From contig NC_039359.1 in the NCBI RefSeq assembly GCF_003573695.1, forward strand, positions 153,566,210 through 153,630,209: a stretch of 64,000 nucleotides of DNA, read 5' to 3'. This document shows positions 33,760 through 46,028 of the stretch, in pieces. The translations under genes were made by a program, and so were the position numbers. The notes under the pieces were generated by a model. It ran no database searches. It worked only from the letters and a program-made list of their open reading frames with translations, and had not been told where the DNA came from. The stretch comes from Papaver somniferum (taxonomy: Eukaryota; Streptophyta; Magnoliopsida; Ranunculales; Papaveraceae). Each line of letters begins with the position of its first letter. Positions within the stretch are counted from its first letter, which is position 1.

Positions 33760-35211
33760 AATACCCCCAAACATGAATTTTACTTGTCCTCAAGTAAAAC
33801 AAAACTAAGAAAATCCTACTTATACCACTGTCGCTGGTCTCTCGAATGCATTTAGCGTATGCACTAAGCCTTTTAAACCACTAAGTGTCCCTAGTGGACG
33901 AGTTGAAGTCTCGTGAAGGTTTGCTTAGAACGTACCTACAAAGTTCTAGGACAAAATATAAGCTCAGATTCCATGAAATGTGACATGTGCAAGACAGTTT
34001 AAGCTCACAGCAAAATGGAGATGTCAATCTAGCTATCAAAGGCACAATCCTAGCACTGATAACAACTAAAGACACGTGATAAAAGTGTAAAGTGTATCTA
34101 CACATGTTTCTAGAATGACCTGAAGTTATGACTACTAATCACCAAGAGATAGTTTTTAGGCTAAGAACCGAATTCTAAGCCAAGCTAGCTGTCCGGCTTT
34201 ACGAGAATTGTGAATGTTCACCCAATGAGTTGGTGATATTTCAATTTACCCGCGTCATACATCGATGGCTGCACCCTCCTTGCTTATTACAAGACTATTT
34301 ACAACAAAAAGATGACTCTTTACATGAATCTTATTTACATTGATTACTCTCTTTTATTTTTGGAACAAGAGAGAACTATTGTCTTTAACATGACAAAACA
34401 TGGAATAAATACTTGATTATTTTTTTTTTATATAAATTTTTTTTGATTTTTTTTTTTTTTTTGATTTTTTTTTTGTAAGAAATAACTTTGATCTTTACAA
34501 CATAGTGACACTTTTGATACATGAACAAAAAGAAAAACATAATTACATGACTCTTAGCAAGAGGTGGCCCTTATCGAATGCATCCGGTCAAATTCTATGG
34601 TTGCTTTTCTTAACGTATCCTCCAACTTCTAACCCAGCCAACCAAAGAACAAGCTAGTCAAGTCTCATTCAGTATTCTAAAGTGATTGGCAATCTAACTT
34701 CCTATCAAACACCTTGAAGATCGAGGCTATACATGTATTGGTAGATTGTGCGTGTGCAAGTTTCTTATCACTATGTGAATTGTGCTAGAATCAGGGTGCC
34801 TAAATATCTAGACTAAGACTCCTAAAAATTACATATTTGCACAAGAGTCAACATTTCAAGGTAAATGAGCTCCATTTTTATGTTTTTTTTTTCAATTTTT
34901 TAATTTTTTATTTTGATTTTTTCATTTTTTTTTTCAAAAAGAATGAGTTCTATTTTTCGATTATAGCATGTTATCAAAGTATCTACTTTTCACCCCCAAA
35001 CCTAAACTAAACATTGTCCTCAATGTTTCAAAAGATAAACATGATTATAACACATACCATGAGAACGATGCTAAGTGTAGAAAAAGGAAAGAGATTACCG
35101 GATATTGGCGAAAGCAAGTTTTGAACTCCATTATTCAAGGCAAAACCCAACAATAACTCAACTGAGTTCACATTGGGTTAACACAATATATACAAGAAAC
35201 ATATGATTCCA
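33760..35211 (-). other. Athila-B 3' interior, noncoding
   Basis: Corresponds to 19596-21384 of Athila-A. Polypurine words (minus strand) at 33762-33773, 34991-35002 and 35370-35381 (the last lies in the end of the Gag frame). T-rich runs at 34419-34475 and 34884-34935 match the poly-A of Athila-A. Confidence 0.65.
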
Positions 35212-36813
35212 CTAAACATTACCTACCGGATTATATACAAACAATTCACTATATACACACAGTCTAAAGAGTTGAGGATCAACCCAAAAGACGAAATGTA
35301 GATATTTCAACAGCTTCACACAATAATAATATGATAGGCATGCAAGTGAAGATGTGAAACAAAATGAGCTACCCCCAAACCTGGATGTTTCAACAGATAA
35401 AATTTTGGATACAAAATCTCGCAGTTTTGGGGGTTCATTATGCACAAGGTCTAGCTCGAAATGAACTTTGCTAGGGACGGGCAAACATGCTAATTCCAAC
35501 TGTGGCTCCTCAAATATATTATACTTAGATGCAAAATAGTCCAAAAGGAATTGGTAAGCACATAGTTCCAAACCTAGATTGGGCATTCTTAGAATAATTG
35601 GTTTGACAATATCGGTACAAACCAAATCTAGGTTGGGTGGAAGGCCATCAGATTGTGACTTATGTAGGACGATAGGAACATCATTATTAATCATATCAAC
35701 ATCTCCTAAGTCTTCCACAAGTGTCACAACATGCTCACCATGCTCACACAAATCAGAATCATCAGAAGAATTATTCTCATGCATCGGCAAATCAGTGGAA
35801 ACATCACAACGTGACCCAGGTAGAGAATCAGACACAACAATTATATTTTCATGCATATTAGTGTCAACAGAAGATTCTATATTACCTAAGTCATCTTCAT
35901 AGGACAGATGCACATGCTCAAAATCAGTATCAACATCACATGTATATGGAATACTAGAAGAAACATCATTCATGAAGGTCGAGGGCGAGAAGCCATATGT
36001 TTTTGAACCAACAGGTTCCACAATATTTTCATGTTCTTCTAACATATCATCATAATCATCATGATAGGGATTTTGCAATCTAGGATAATTTTCAATCCTA
36101 AGGTCGGAGCTATCACAAGAATAAGACTCTAACTCATGGGGGTGACTCATACCATGTGGCGTTGTCCCTGTTCCCCTAACAGATTCCCATTGATGGGTTT
36201 TCTCTGCAATTTAAGCTAAAAATTTCCATGCATCATCCACAGATTTATCAATAAATTTACCATTACACATAGACTCAACCATGGTTCGAGATTTAAAGTC
36301 TAGTCCCTCATAGAGGATGACAACAAGTCTCCACTTCTCAAATCCATGGTGCGGACATTCGCTCAACAAATCATTAAAACGTTCAAAATAGTGAAAAACA
36401 GTTTCCTCATCCAATTGGTCAAAACAATTGATACTTTGACGAATAGCGATGGTCCTATGATGTGGAAAGAATTTTTTGAAAAATAGATCTGTGAGTTGGT
36501 CCCAAGTGTTGATTGATTGTGGTCTCAAACCGTAAAACCATGTTTTGGCCCTTTCCTTTAGAGAAAATGTAAACAAACGCAATTTCAGAGAGTCTTCGGA
36601 CATATGATCAGGTTGCATAGTCCGACAAATTTGTTCAAACTCTCTTACATGAGTATAGGGATTCTCAGAATCGAACCCTCGAAATATAGGAAGTATTTGT
36701 ATCTTGCTTGCATTTATTTTAAAAGGGTTATTGGTTTGAGGTAAGACAATACATGATAATGGAATTTTTATTGTGGGATACATGTATTCATGGAGAGCAC
36801 GAGGTTGGCCCAT
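35212..36813 (-). pseudogene. Athila-type Gag of Athila-B with one in-frame stop
   Basis: ATG 36813 (MGQPRALHEYMYP). The capsid-like Gag domain is clear: LPIFRGFDSENPYTHVREFEQICRT, LFTFSLKERAKTWFYGL and FFKKFFPHHRT. A TAA (36211-36213) stops it after 200 residues, but the same frame continues and is open again from 36150 to 35212, with the acidic LEEHENIVEPVGS.TYGFSPSTFM block shared with Athila-A. It was therefore one long Gag frame with a single nonsense codon. The CCHC knuckle seen in Athila-A was not found here. No protease or polymerase follows. Confidence 0.8.
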
Positions 36814-38242
36814 ATTGAAAAGACACAAAGCCCACTATTTGGTTTTTTATGGGAAAATTTTGGTTTTAAAGAGGTAGAAAAATTTGGTTTTTAATTGGGA
36901 GCAAAAATTTTGGTTTTAGTATTGGGAGCAAGCCCACATTGGTGGGAGAAATTGCTTTGCCAAGGGAAGGTGAACTAAGCCCACAATGTGTATGCAAACT
37001 GAAGCCCAATGTAGCTTTTGAAATAGCCCAACTGTTGATTGTTTGGTCTGAGGCCCAGTTGGGCTTTTAAAAGTTCAGTTTTTCTAATTTAAAACTACAG
37101 GCCCAAATCAATCTAACACCACAAGCCCACAAGCAATTAAACAAACAAGCCCACAAGAAATTAATTACAAACCCAACAGAAAAATGGAAAAAATTATTAC
37201 AAGCCCACAAATTAAAAATGGAAGCCCACAGGTTGGGTTCTCTTAATGGTTTAGGCTTACTTGCTTAAGCACAGCCCAGCTGTTCAGTTTGGTTGCAAAA
37301 GCCCAGTTGGGCTTTGGATCATCCTTCTTCAACTCCTTAACAGAGGCCCAGTTGGGTCACAACTTCTACTCCAACAGCACCAGCCCAGCCCAGCTCAACA
37401 GATCAGCAGCTCATCAAGGCAGGTTCAGGCTTCAGGCAACAGTTCTGGCACCAGCAGTGTTTTGTTTAACTCAAGCCCACAGAACTGACTGTGTAGCAAC
37501 TTCAACAGCTGTAGTCTTTGGTTCTCAGTGCTGCTAGCAACAGCTTCTCAAGTCCATTAACAACTCCTCAGGTGCCTGCAACAGATAGAGTTAATTAGTT
37601 CTTGCAACAACTCAAAATTGGCTCAACAGAGATAGCCAACATAGCACAGAAACAATGGTTCAGTGCACAACAATGGGAATGAACATAGAAATTGCAGAGA
37701 TTGCAGTTCTTAGGAACCAATTTGAACTGGTGCAAAGTGACTATTGCATAGCCATGAAGAACAAGATTCAGGTGCAGTGCAGTTACGTTACACTATGATA
37801 CAATCTGAGTTGTAACTGAGATGCTATTGTAAGCAAGAAAAGAAATGGAGAACAGGACAAGATGCAGTGATGCAGTGATGAAAAGTATGCAAGTTATGCA
37901 GTGAGAGCAATGAACAAGAGGATGACAATAATGCTTATGACAGTTAGGTAACAGTAATGCAAACTAAGCTAAGATGAAGTACAATAAACTAGCAAACTAA
38001 CAACAATTAATGATAATGCAGTTAAAGCTACAGGCTTACACTAAGTTACACCAAGAATGCAAGATGCAATGATGCTATGAATATGCAGTATATGCAAGAA
38101 GATGCACTAGCTAACAATGCAATATATGCAAGATGACAGTGCAAGAAGGGAATGATGGTTATGGACAGCAAGCAAGAATGCAAGAAAAACAAAGAGACAA
38201 CACAGCGCCGCTACCGAGTCCCCGGCAGCGGCGCCAAAAACT
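36814..38242 (-). other. Athila-B leader and primer-binding site
   Basis: Minus-strand primer site TGGCGCCGCTGCCGGGGA is at about 38222-38237, partly enclosed by the pair GCGCCGCT/AGCGGCGC (38205-38212 with 38227-38234). The leader holds CCCAGTTGGGC-type palindromes (near 37050, 37302 and 37346), like those of Athila-A, and purine/ATGC-rich filler. Reading frames at 37261-37537 are low-complexity. Confidence 0.65.
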
Positions 38243-40007
38243 TGATAGGGTTTTGAAAGAACCTACAACTACACCTGCAAGTATACAGGGTCTAAAGTAG
38301 TGAGTGAGCAAATAAGGGGAAGTCCACAGGGACAAGGAGGGAGCTGGTGTTGTTTTCTAAATCTTTCTAGTGACTAAAAGCACTAGGGCATTTGAATCCA
38401 CCCAATAATCCTAAGCTAAGGCAATACCTATTCAAATTATGTTCTTGTTCCTTTACAGATAAAACTACAATGAATGATCTATCAGTTAGTCTCCCTAACT
38501 CACCCCTAGTATAAGCTGTCTTCTTACAGTACAACCTATCACAGGCTCATTTGGTTCAATTAGCTAACTGTCATTCCTTTATCAATTAAGCACATTTCTT
38601 CTTCTAGAGAGGTCTCAAATGGATGACTTATCAACCAACTTCACTAACTCACCCCTAGTATCAACTGTCTTCTTACAGTACAATTGATCACAGGCTAATT
38701 TGATCCATTATCTAACTATCATTCCTAAAGCAATGAAGCACAACAAGAACAACAACATGAACATGAATTATCTTAACATATGATTATGGGTTTCATCAAA
38801 ACCCTAGTTATTGAATTAGAACATGATTACAATACTGAAAATTAATCTAAACTTGAGACTAAAAGTGGAGAGCACTGGCTAGTCCAGGCCTCCTGAGATG
38901 TGCTCTGGCTAATCCAGGCATGCCCAAAATCAACACCCAAGTCCCCCAATTTATACATGCAAGTTTCCCCAAAAAAATACCCAAAATCAGAAAACTAGGG
39001 TTTCATGAAAAGTGAAATTAGGTCTCACCTAATCTCTGAATCCAATCAATTATCTTCACCCACTCTTCAATTTCTTCTCCTGCGTCTCCTGCTACTCCCA
39101 ATTGATTTTCTAACCTAACTTATTTCATCATCCCCTAATCCTAGGGTTTCAGAGAAAAATAGGGTTTGGAAATGATGAAAAAAGTTGATAGAAGGATGGT
39201 GAACGTGTTGGTAATGATGGTTTATAGTGGTGGCGGTATGGAAGGTGCAGACGGAGTTGGTGGTGGTGGTGGTGGCAAAGGCAGAGCAGGTGGTTGTGAT
39301 GGCGTCTGCAGAGGGAAGAAGGGAGAAGAAGAAGATGGGTTCGATGGCTAGGGTGCGTTTGTTTTGTGGGATATAAACTTAGGTGCTAGGGTGTTGAGCG
39401 AGGATAAGGATTTTTGATGTTTCGCGAAGCCGAGCCGTGGGATGTGGAGATGATGGATCGATCTAACGACGAGAAAGAAGGAAGCGAGGAGCGACCGTTG
39501 GATGCGGAATTACACCGAAACTGACGGCTCAAGATGAAGTTAGGTGCTGTAGTGTTAGACAGGAGCTTCAGACTTCGATGCACGACGATGAAGCGACCGT
39601 AGGATGCTGAGATGATCCAATCTGACGGCTGAAGATGAAGGCGGGTATGGATATTGGAAATGGGTTTGGGTGAGGATTTTGGGCCTTGGGTATGCCAAAA
39701 CCATATCTTCTTTAAGAACAATTCTTCCTCTTCAAGCCCACTTCTAGCCTTTTGGTCTTGTGCACAACATTCTTCGCGGCTTCCTTGTGTGATTCCTCTT
39801 GGCTTCCACCACTTTTCTGCTCTTTTTGCTCCGTAATTCATCCAAGCTTTATTTAGTACCTAAAAATACAAAATTAATTAATAAAAATATTTATTCTTGA
39901 AAACAATGAAAATAAAGAATATGGGTTAAAATGGAGAATTAGAGCACAAAAGATGAGTTAAATGCCAAGAAAAATATACAGAAATATGCACTTTTTAGCA
40001 CTCATCA
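38243..40007 (-). repeat. 5' LTR of Athila-B
   Basis: 1,765 bp, nearly identical to 31995-33759. Hairpins at 38511-38539 and 38660-38688. Confidence 0.95.
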
Positions 40008-40639
40008 GTCGGCAACCACTACACCCGCTCTTTTGGAAAGAGCAAAGTCTACAAAGACTGAAGATTCAAAAGACACTCGAGGAAGCAGGCGTCTGATCAA
40101 CAAGCAGTATAACCTGCAACCTTCAAAAAATGCTGTCGCGGAAGGGAGTAAGCGAAAAGCATAACCACAACACAAGTAGACTTCCTCCACCCCTTCAAAG
40201 ACACACAAGAAGGAGAATTCGAAAATCCCTCCTCAGCATACGGAAGATCCAGAAGCACCTGATTTTCCCTGTTCAATTGAAGAAGTTAATGAACTAATCG
40301 ATGCCTGGATTCAAGACGGCGAAATCAAATTTCCTTATGTCAAGAAGGAACCAACTGAAGAGGTCATGGAAAATCCTCGGTATTGTCGCTTTCATAGATA
40401 CGTCAGCCATCCCACGAATGATTGCAAAATTTTGAAGCGCATATTCAAAGAAAAGGTTGAATCAGGAGAGCTCAACCTGGGGAATGAAGGGGTGCACAAA
40501 AACCCCCTCCCAGTCAGAACTTTTACCATCTCCGAACCTCCCGTCAAGGAAACGGTCCAATCTCTGATCAAACATGTCTTCGATATGTTGTATCTTTCGA
40601 AAGCTCAAAGGAAAGACATGTTTGCTGCACTGCACCACA

Positions 40640-41639
40640 TCGTGTCTGGAAGACGTCCGCTGATCCAAGAGACTACCACCAGACCTTCAACCACCGACAC
40701 AGAAATGTTGGTACCTCCGTCAACATCATCCCTTTGAAGACTCTCAGAGCTGCTGGTATTACTCGACGGGAAGCCAACCACGCTCCCATAACAAGGGACC
40801 ACGAAGGAATCTCCAGAAACGCATACGGCTTCATCACTCTCAAAATTACGGAAAGATCGATCTGTACTGAGGCCAAGTTTTTCATAATCCGGGAAGACCC
40901 TGGATACGACATGGTCCTTGGGAGAACTTGGATTCATGCTGAAAGGACAACGATGCCTTCGACACATCCTGTCATCGACAAGGATTTCGAGTCGGAAGAC
41001 GAAGCAGAGGACGCACCACCGTTTGAGCATCTGGAAGAAGTAAAAACTCTGATGGGACTTACGCAAGAACTTGGAGATAATCCGCACACCTTTTTCAGAA
41101 GGTTTCGAGATCAGGCAAGTCTTATTCCTCCTCTTGCTCCAATATTACCAATGTTCAAATACGCTACTATGGTCCAGGGACTTATCCCCATGAATAATTT
41201 AGCAATCATCAAAAGCTACGAGTGGGTGACTTCACCTCGGCAGTATTACACTCAATGGTTGGGTTCAGAACTTCTTCAAATCGGTCACTCCATCGAGAGG
41301 TTTATTGCTGAAGACTTGGCTAAGCATGATAAACACTATGCTGGATACTCTCTTCCGCGCGAGTGTCCATACGGGCCACAATCGAGGAATTCCATCAAAC
41401 AGGGAATTCCGAATCAGCGGAAGATATTCAAGGCACGATCGACCAAACCTAACAAGTTTCAAGAAGGGGACCTGGTTCTCAAAGCAGTTCAGCGCGATCT
41501 TCATTCTACAAGGAAATCCAATTTGGAAGGACCATTCATGGTCACTGAATCCGTGGCCGGAGGATACTATAAATTGACCAACACAGATGGCAGAACCCTA
41601 CCAGTAATTCACGAAAATTGGCTCAAGGCATTTATCTGA
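40640..41639 (+). pseudogene. Tat-like protease remnant fused to second Gag-like piece and integrase C-terminus
   Basis: The frame is open to 41639. Reading from about 40704: NVGTSVNIIPL is the protease site with Asn (40704-40706) where the catalytic Asp belongs, and IIREDPGYDMVLGRTWIHAE is the later protease strand. From about 41050, GDNPHTFFRRFRDQASL resembles a Gag segment. From about 41430, KARSTKPNKFQEGDLVLK and GPFMVTESVAGGYYKLTNTDG to LPVIHENWLKAF match the C-terminal end of Tat integrases. Reverse transcriptase, RNase H and the integrase core are missing, removed by a deletion that left the pieces in one frame. It may still make a fusion protein, but with no catalytic domain. Confidence 0.7.
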
Positions 41640-41909
41640 AATTATTGGACATTTAAGGTATTGGGCGTTTTAAGCACTCATGGTGCTGGGATTTAACATT
41701 TAGGATTTTCTTTCATTTGTATTTCAATTCCTCCAAAACATTTGCAATACTTGCAATCAGTATTTGAATTCAGCAATTTATCAAAATTCAGTTCATATTT
41801 CGTAAAAGAAAATCTCTATCAAATCCACAAGAAAATCCTCAACCATCAGTCAATCCAAAACCATCTAAATATCAAAAACCCAAGCATAAACCTCACATCT
41901 CTCATAAAT
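41640..41909. other. Spacer between Tat pol remnant and antisense gene
   Basis: AT-rich; no feature recognised apart from the 3' end of the antisense gene, which ends at 41910. The plus-strand frame 41742-42071 overlaps the last antisense exon and has no motif. Confidence 0.4.
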
Positions 41910-44900
41910 TCAGAAGTTCAAGAGATCAGCAAGAAAAGACTTTCGCTCATCAGCATCCTTCAAGATTTGCAAAGATGCCCTCTCCTTGTTCAACTCCTCG
42001 GTCAACTTTGCAATCTTGTCTTCCTTCTCCTTCACAACATCGTTCGGAAAGGGTATGTTCTTCTCACATGAATCCTTGATAACGTTTATTTGCTTACGAA
42101 GCCATTTCACGTTGAGGAAAATTCTTTCTGAATTCTCCAAGTTAAACTCCCAATCAAAGAGTATATATGGAGTCACGGTATTCCTGGGTCTCGTATGCAT
42201 ATCACTCACGACACGCAAGATAACGCCTACTTGCATGATTAAAGCGTAAGCACGCCCAGGGTTCCTGTCAACGACCAGTTCATGATACGGAAGCGAAGTG
42301 TTAAAGGGAAGATGGAAAGCGACCCCTGCAGTTGGATATTCATACACTATTATACGGTTCTCGGTCACTTGAGTGGCTCCCACGACTAAAGCAACAGTTC
42401 CTTCGGTATTCTCCACTGTTGTCTCGGTTTCTTCTATCACTGAGGCAACAACCATCTGGGTTTCCATAACGGCAGTAGAGACCTTCTCATGGCCTTGAAA
42501 TACAGGGATGGTTGTCTCTTCATCAATAACTCCGGAATGGTTAGGGTTATCATCGTTGGCTCCAGCATCCTCAACTTCGGTATTTAGCACCTAATACGAA
42601 GATTACCTGAGATTAGAGTCACGAATCCAAAGGAGATTATGAAACACGGTATACCAACAAGGCAACATCATCAAGGTTCATCATACTACATTCAAGGCAC
42701 GAGAAAATAACATGAAAGTCATGAAAACACATTTTACGATGAGTCCGTCTGAAGAAACTGAACTCTTCCCTGTACTAGGAGACCAACTGGGAGCAATCTA
42801 CAGGAATCCAAGGATGGGTCATATTCCATTCTCTCCGTATGGATGTCCTCTATGCCATGTCAAAATTTCATGACAATCCAATGAACGAGCGGGTAGATGT
42901 GGCCAAAATATCAAGTGATGCGCAATCTGAAAAAGTTCTGGAGTCTCCTGGAAGTTTACTATTTCGCCTTTTCAAGCTCTGAACGTGCTCAAAACTTAAA
43001 AATATTCTTTTCTAAAGCTTGGATATTTTCCGGGCTTGAATTTTCACATGCAGATCATCAAAATCCGACTCCGGACGAAGATTCTACAACGTTTTTACTA
43101 AAAGCTGGGTTCTGAATTTTCTGACGACGAAGTTCAACTAAGTTTTCATATATTCACATGGGTTCTCATTCATTCATTCACAAGTCAGCACTTTTATACT
43201 TCTATGAAGAATATAGAGGACATATACTTACTTGAAGAGTCTCCAAAGTGTCCAAGGGGTTGGAATTGTCCACATCAACGAAAAGAGGAACATCACTTCC
43301 ATTCGGTTCCGAATCTTGGGAATTACCTCCATTCCCCTTCCCAGAGGATGATTGAGTTCCAGAATTCTCCATCTCCATGACGACATCCTCCTGTACACGT
43401 CCTTTACAATCAATATTTTCATCCATGAAGAACTACATTTGAACATGTGAAGAAATACTTACAGTTTCCTCGTCACTCAAATCAGCAATTGCTTGTTCAG
43501 CAGCAGAAAATTGAAGACCTTCAAGACTTGATGGAGTAAAATTCTGCAACAAAATTAACAACGTTGGCTTCATGATTCTAATACTAATAGCAATGAAAGT
43601 CACAGTGAGAAATATTGGGAACTCACCAAAGCACCAACTGGAGACTTTACGGTATTAGGTAACAACTTATAACCTTTATGCCTGCCTTCTCCGCCATAAA
43701 TAACCTCCTCAGTCTCTGAGAAATCTACACCGATTCGAGGTCATATATTACGACCGTCCTGTGGTGAAATCCATTAATATAATCAGAATACAGTTCTTAT
43801 AATTTCGTGAAGATTATATGAAGAAACATACCTGAGAGCATCCTGGAGACGACTTTCGTTTATCACCAGAAAGATACTTCAATCTTGGTCGACTGGAAAT
43901 CATCTCAGCCGAAGGAAGATCATTGAATGGAGGTCTGGGAAATCTTACAAAGCCACGCAAACGCCCAAGTTGCTGGTCCCAGAATTCTACATAACCTGGG
44001 GTTACTAGGAGAATCTATCAGAACCAGGAAACCAGTAGCTACTCCCTTCCACGTGAGTATGATCCAAATGAGTCCTGAGTTGTTCAACTGATGGCTTCCT
44101 TCTCCGTATGGTTGGAACACACTGATCCATACCCATTTGTCGAGCTGCTCTATCAATATTGTACTCCTCCACTGAAAGCTCTCCAAACATGACTGATAGA
44201 AAATGACCAGGAGTGCAACTCAACATGAAAGATCTTTCGCCATCACTCAGATGCACACCAGACGTCAAACTCGTGCCTTCTCCAGTATTGAAAGTCATCG
44301 GCTGAGAAACATAATCAGGGACTGACACCCACGGGCAAAAATTGAACTCAGATTCTTCATCTAACACATCAATAAAACGTATTTTAGAACGAGGCTGCTT
44401 GGTAGACCAACGCATGATCCTAGCATTATCTTTCTCAGGGAAAGTATGGCGCGCATCAGTATTCGGTCCTTGCAGAACATTACGTGGAGTAGGTGCATAA
44501 TTCTTAAAATGCTCTAATATCAAAGATTGAAGAAACATCGTGTTGGCATAACACTCAATCTTCATAGAGCCGTTCAATACACTGGAGTCTATAATCAAGG
44601 AGTCCAGATTGTACAACAAGGAGCCTAAGAATAAACTACCTATCGGAATTTTCTCACCTTGAGCCATCTTAATAGAAAAGGGAATCACAAAAGGCTTCAA
44701 CAAGTTTCCACTGTCTTCAAAAACGTCTCTGGACAACCATAAACATAACAAAGCAGCAATGGGTAACATACCGTCGATGGGTTTATCAGAAACATCGTCT
44801 TTGGGCCACCAGTGTGTCAACCAGGAAGCATAGCATCCTTTACTACCAGCCTTATTCGCTTTCTCCATTGCAGTTGTCAAGACATGAGAAACGACGGTCT

Positions 44901-45511
44901 CCTCATCTGAAAGATCCCCAGGAAGATTGCCGTGATCGGGAGACGTATCAGAGCCGCCACGTCTTCCAAGGTAATGGTAAACTCTCCCATCTACATATGA
45001 AAGTGAGAGTGGGAATGCACCAGCGAGCAAACAGAGCCACAATACCACTTGCGTCATGATACATGAACAACTCTCCAGAAGCTTGAATAGCTCTCGTCAC
45101 CTGCGCCTGGTCGAGCATAGTCCTCACATGAGGAAAACCCAACATATGCCTCGCCCAGCCGGAAAATTTCTCCAAAGGTCTTCGAGAAAGCTTAATCTCT
45201 ATGATTGATGAGGATATGGCCCCTCGTTCAAGACAAAATCGAATCACTGTCTTAGGAGTCACCAACTTCTTCTGAGTAACAGTTCTGGGATTTATCAAAA
45301 GACGATACACTGGGGATTTCAAATGTTGCTCAGCTCTTGGGATATCTTTTTCAAAGAATGCATCATCTATGTTCGGGACATTCTTAATCCCAGGGATTTC
45401 GTCTTCGTCTCCCCCAACGGAAGTTTCATCCATGCATGTCTCATCTCTGGAGATACCATCATCAACGCACATCTCTTTCCTCGAGGCATCATCAGCTTGG
45501 GAATTGGACAT
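41910..45511 (-). CDS. Antisense intron-containing gene in the Tat-like element (plant-mobile-domain-like)
   Basis: Runs opposite to the element. Exon 1 starts at ATG 45511 (MSNSQADDASRK) and reaches about 44010. It has LINPRTVTQKKLVTP, SGWARHMLGFPHVRTMLD, ALFARWCIPTLTFICRWE and, in a shifted frame, FTITLEDVAALIRLPI, then DLSDEETVVSH and a long helical region; this order is that of the plant mobile domain. Two frameshifts lie at about 44950-45010. Further exons with good GT-AG sites: 43995-43832, 43758-43627, 43543-43463, 43432-43232 and 42590-41910. Exons 3-6 all join in phase 0; exon 3 has one internal TGA. The C-terminus has a coiled coil (EKEDKIAKLTEELNKE). The role of mobile-domain proteins in retrotransposons is unknown; host relatives act in gene silencing. 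It would need its own promoter upstream of 45511. Confidence 0.6.
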
Positions 45512-45988
45512 CTTTGCTAAGTAGTTGAAAAGGTTCACACTACAATCTACTTCAGTATGCCGTCCAGATATGAATCAAGGAGATACAATTAAAAAATGGA
45601 AACTCTTAACTCTTACCTTTTACACTTCCACTAACAATGGTGATAGTAATACTAGAGTTAACACCTCAAAATTGTTCGTCTCTTCAAAAACTGCAAAAAC
45701 AAAACTTTATTTAATTTCCGAAACTGATTTTTCATGAAATCACCGACACAATTTTTATAATGTGAACATTCACACAACTGACGTATGAAGTTTACAACAA
45801 CAAAATATTTCATCATAAATATATTGTCTATCTTCGAAGGTTCCTCAAAACCCACGTTTCTGGTTTTTCAAAAAAGCGGCAATTAATGCAACTTGCATAC
45901 ATAAACTCTCCAGGATTTTATTTAATGAAAACAAAATCATGAAAATAAAACATATCATCATATTTTTCACAATATATGTCACGGCTGC

Positions 45989-46028
<40 letters not shown>

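Larger units (their letters stand above)
31995..40007 (-). mobile_element. Athila-B: second pol-less Athila-type element
   Basis: Flanked by a perfect target duplication GTCGG (31990-31994 and 40008-40012). LTRs of exactly 1,765 bp at 38243-40007 (5') and 31995-33759 (3'). Primer site just below 38243 and polypurine tract just above 33759, on the minus strand. It is the same family as Athila-A by LTR start, primer site, hairpins and frame, but a clearly different subfamily. The 4.5 kb interior carries a Gag frame and no polymerase. Confidence 0.95.
30959..40737 (+). pseudogene. Tat-like Gag, split by Athila-B and one stop codon
   Basis: ATG 30959 begins MVDLRSGSVTNPN. The Gag domain includes FPTFTLYDGTGNAREHVSRF and LKGRAYTWYN, then a TAG (31715-31717) where a Trp is usual, and continues in the same frame from 31718 to 31994 (NDYVKRFRVQALDF). 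After Athila-B it resumes at 40013 and, past a few breaks, contains YCRFHRYVSHPTNDCKIL (about 40380-40430), a Cys/His RNA-binding motif common in Tat Gags, ending at 40737. The protein would form the particle core. One nonsense codon plus the insertion inactivate it. Confidence 0.8.

Noticed and set aside
44005..44186. A separate small minus-strand gene (43920-44186)
   Set aside because: It overlaps the end of exon 1 of the antisense gene in another frame and has no motif.
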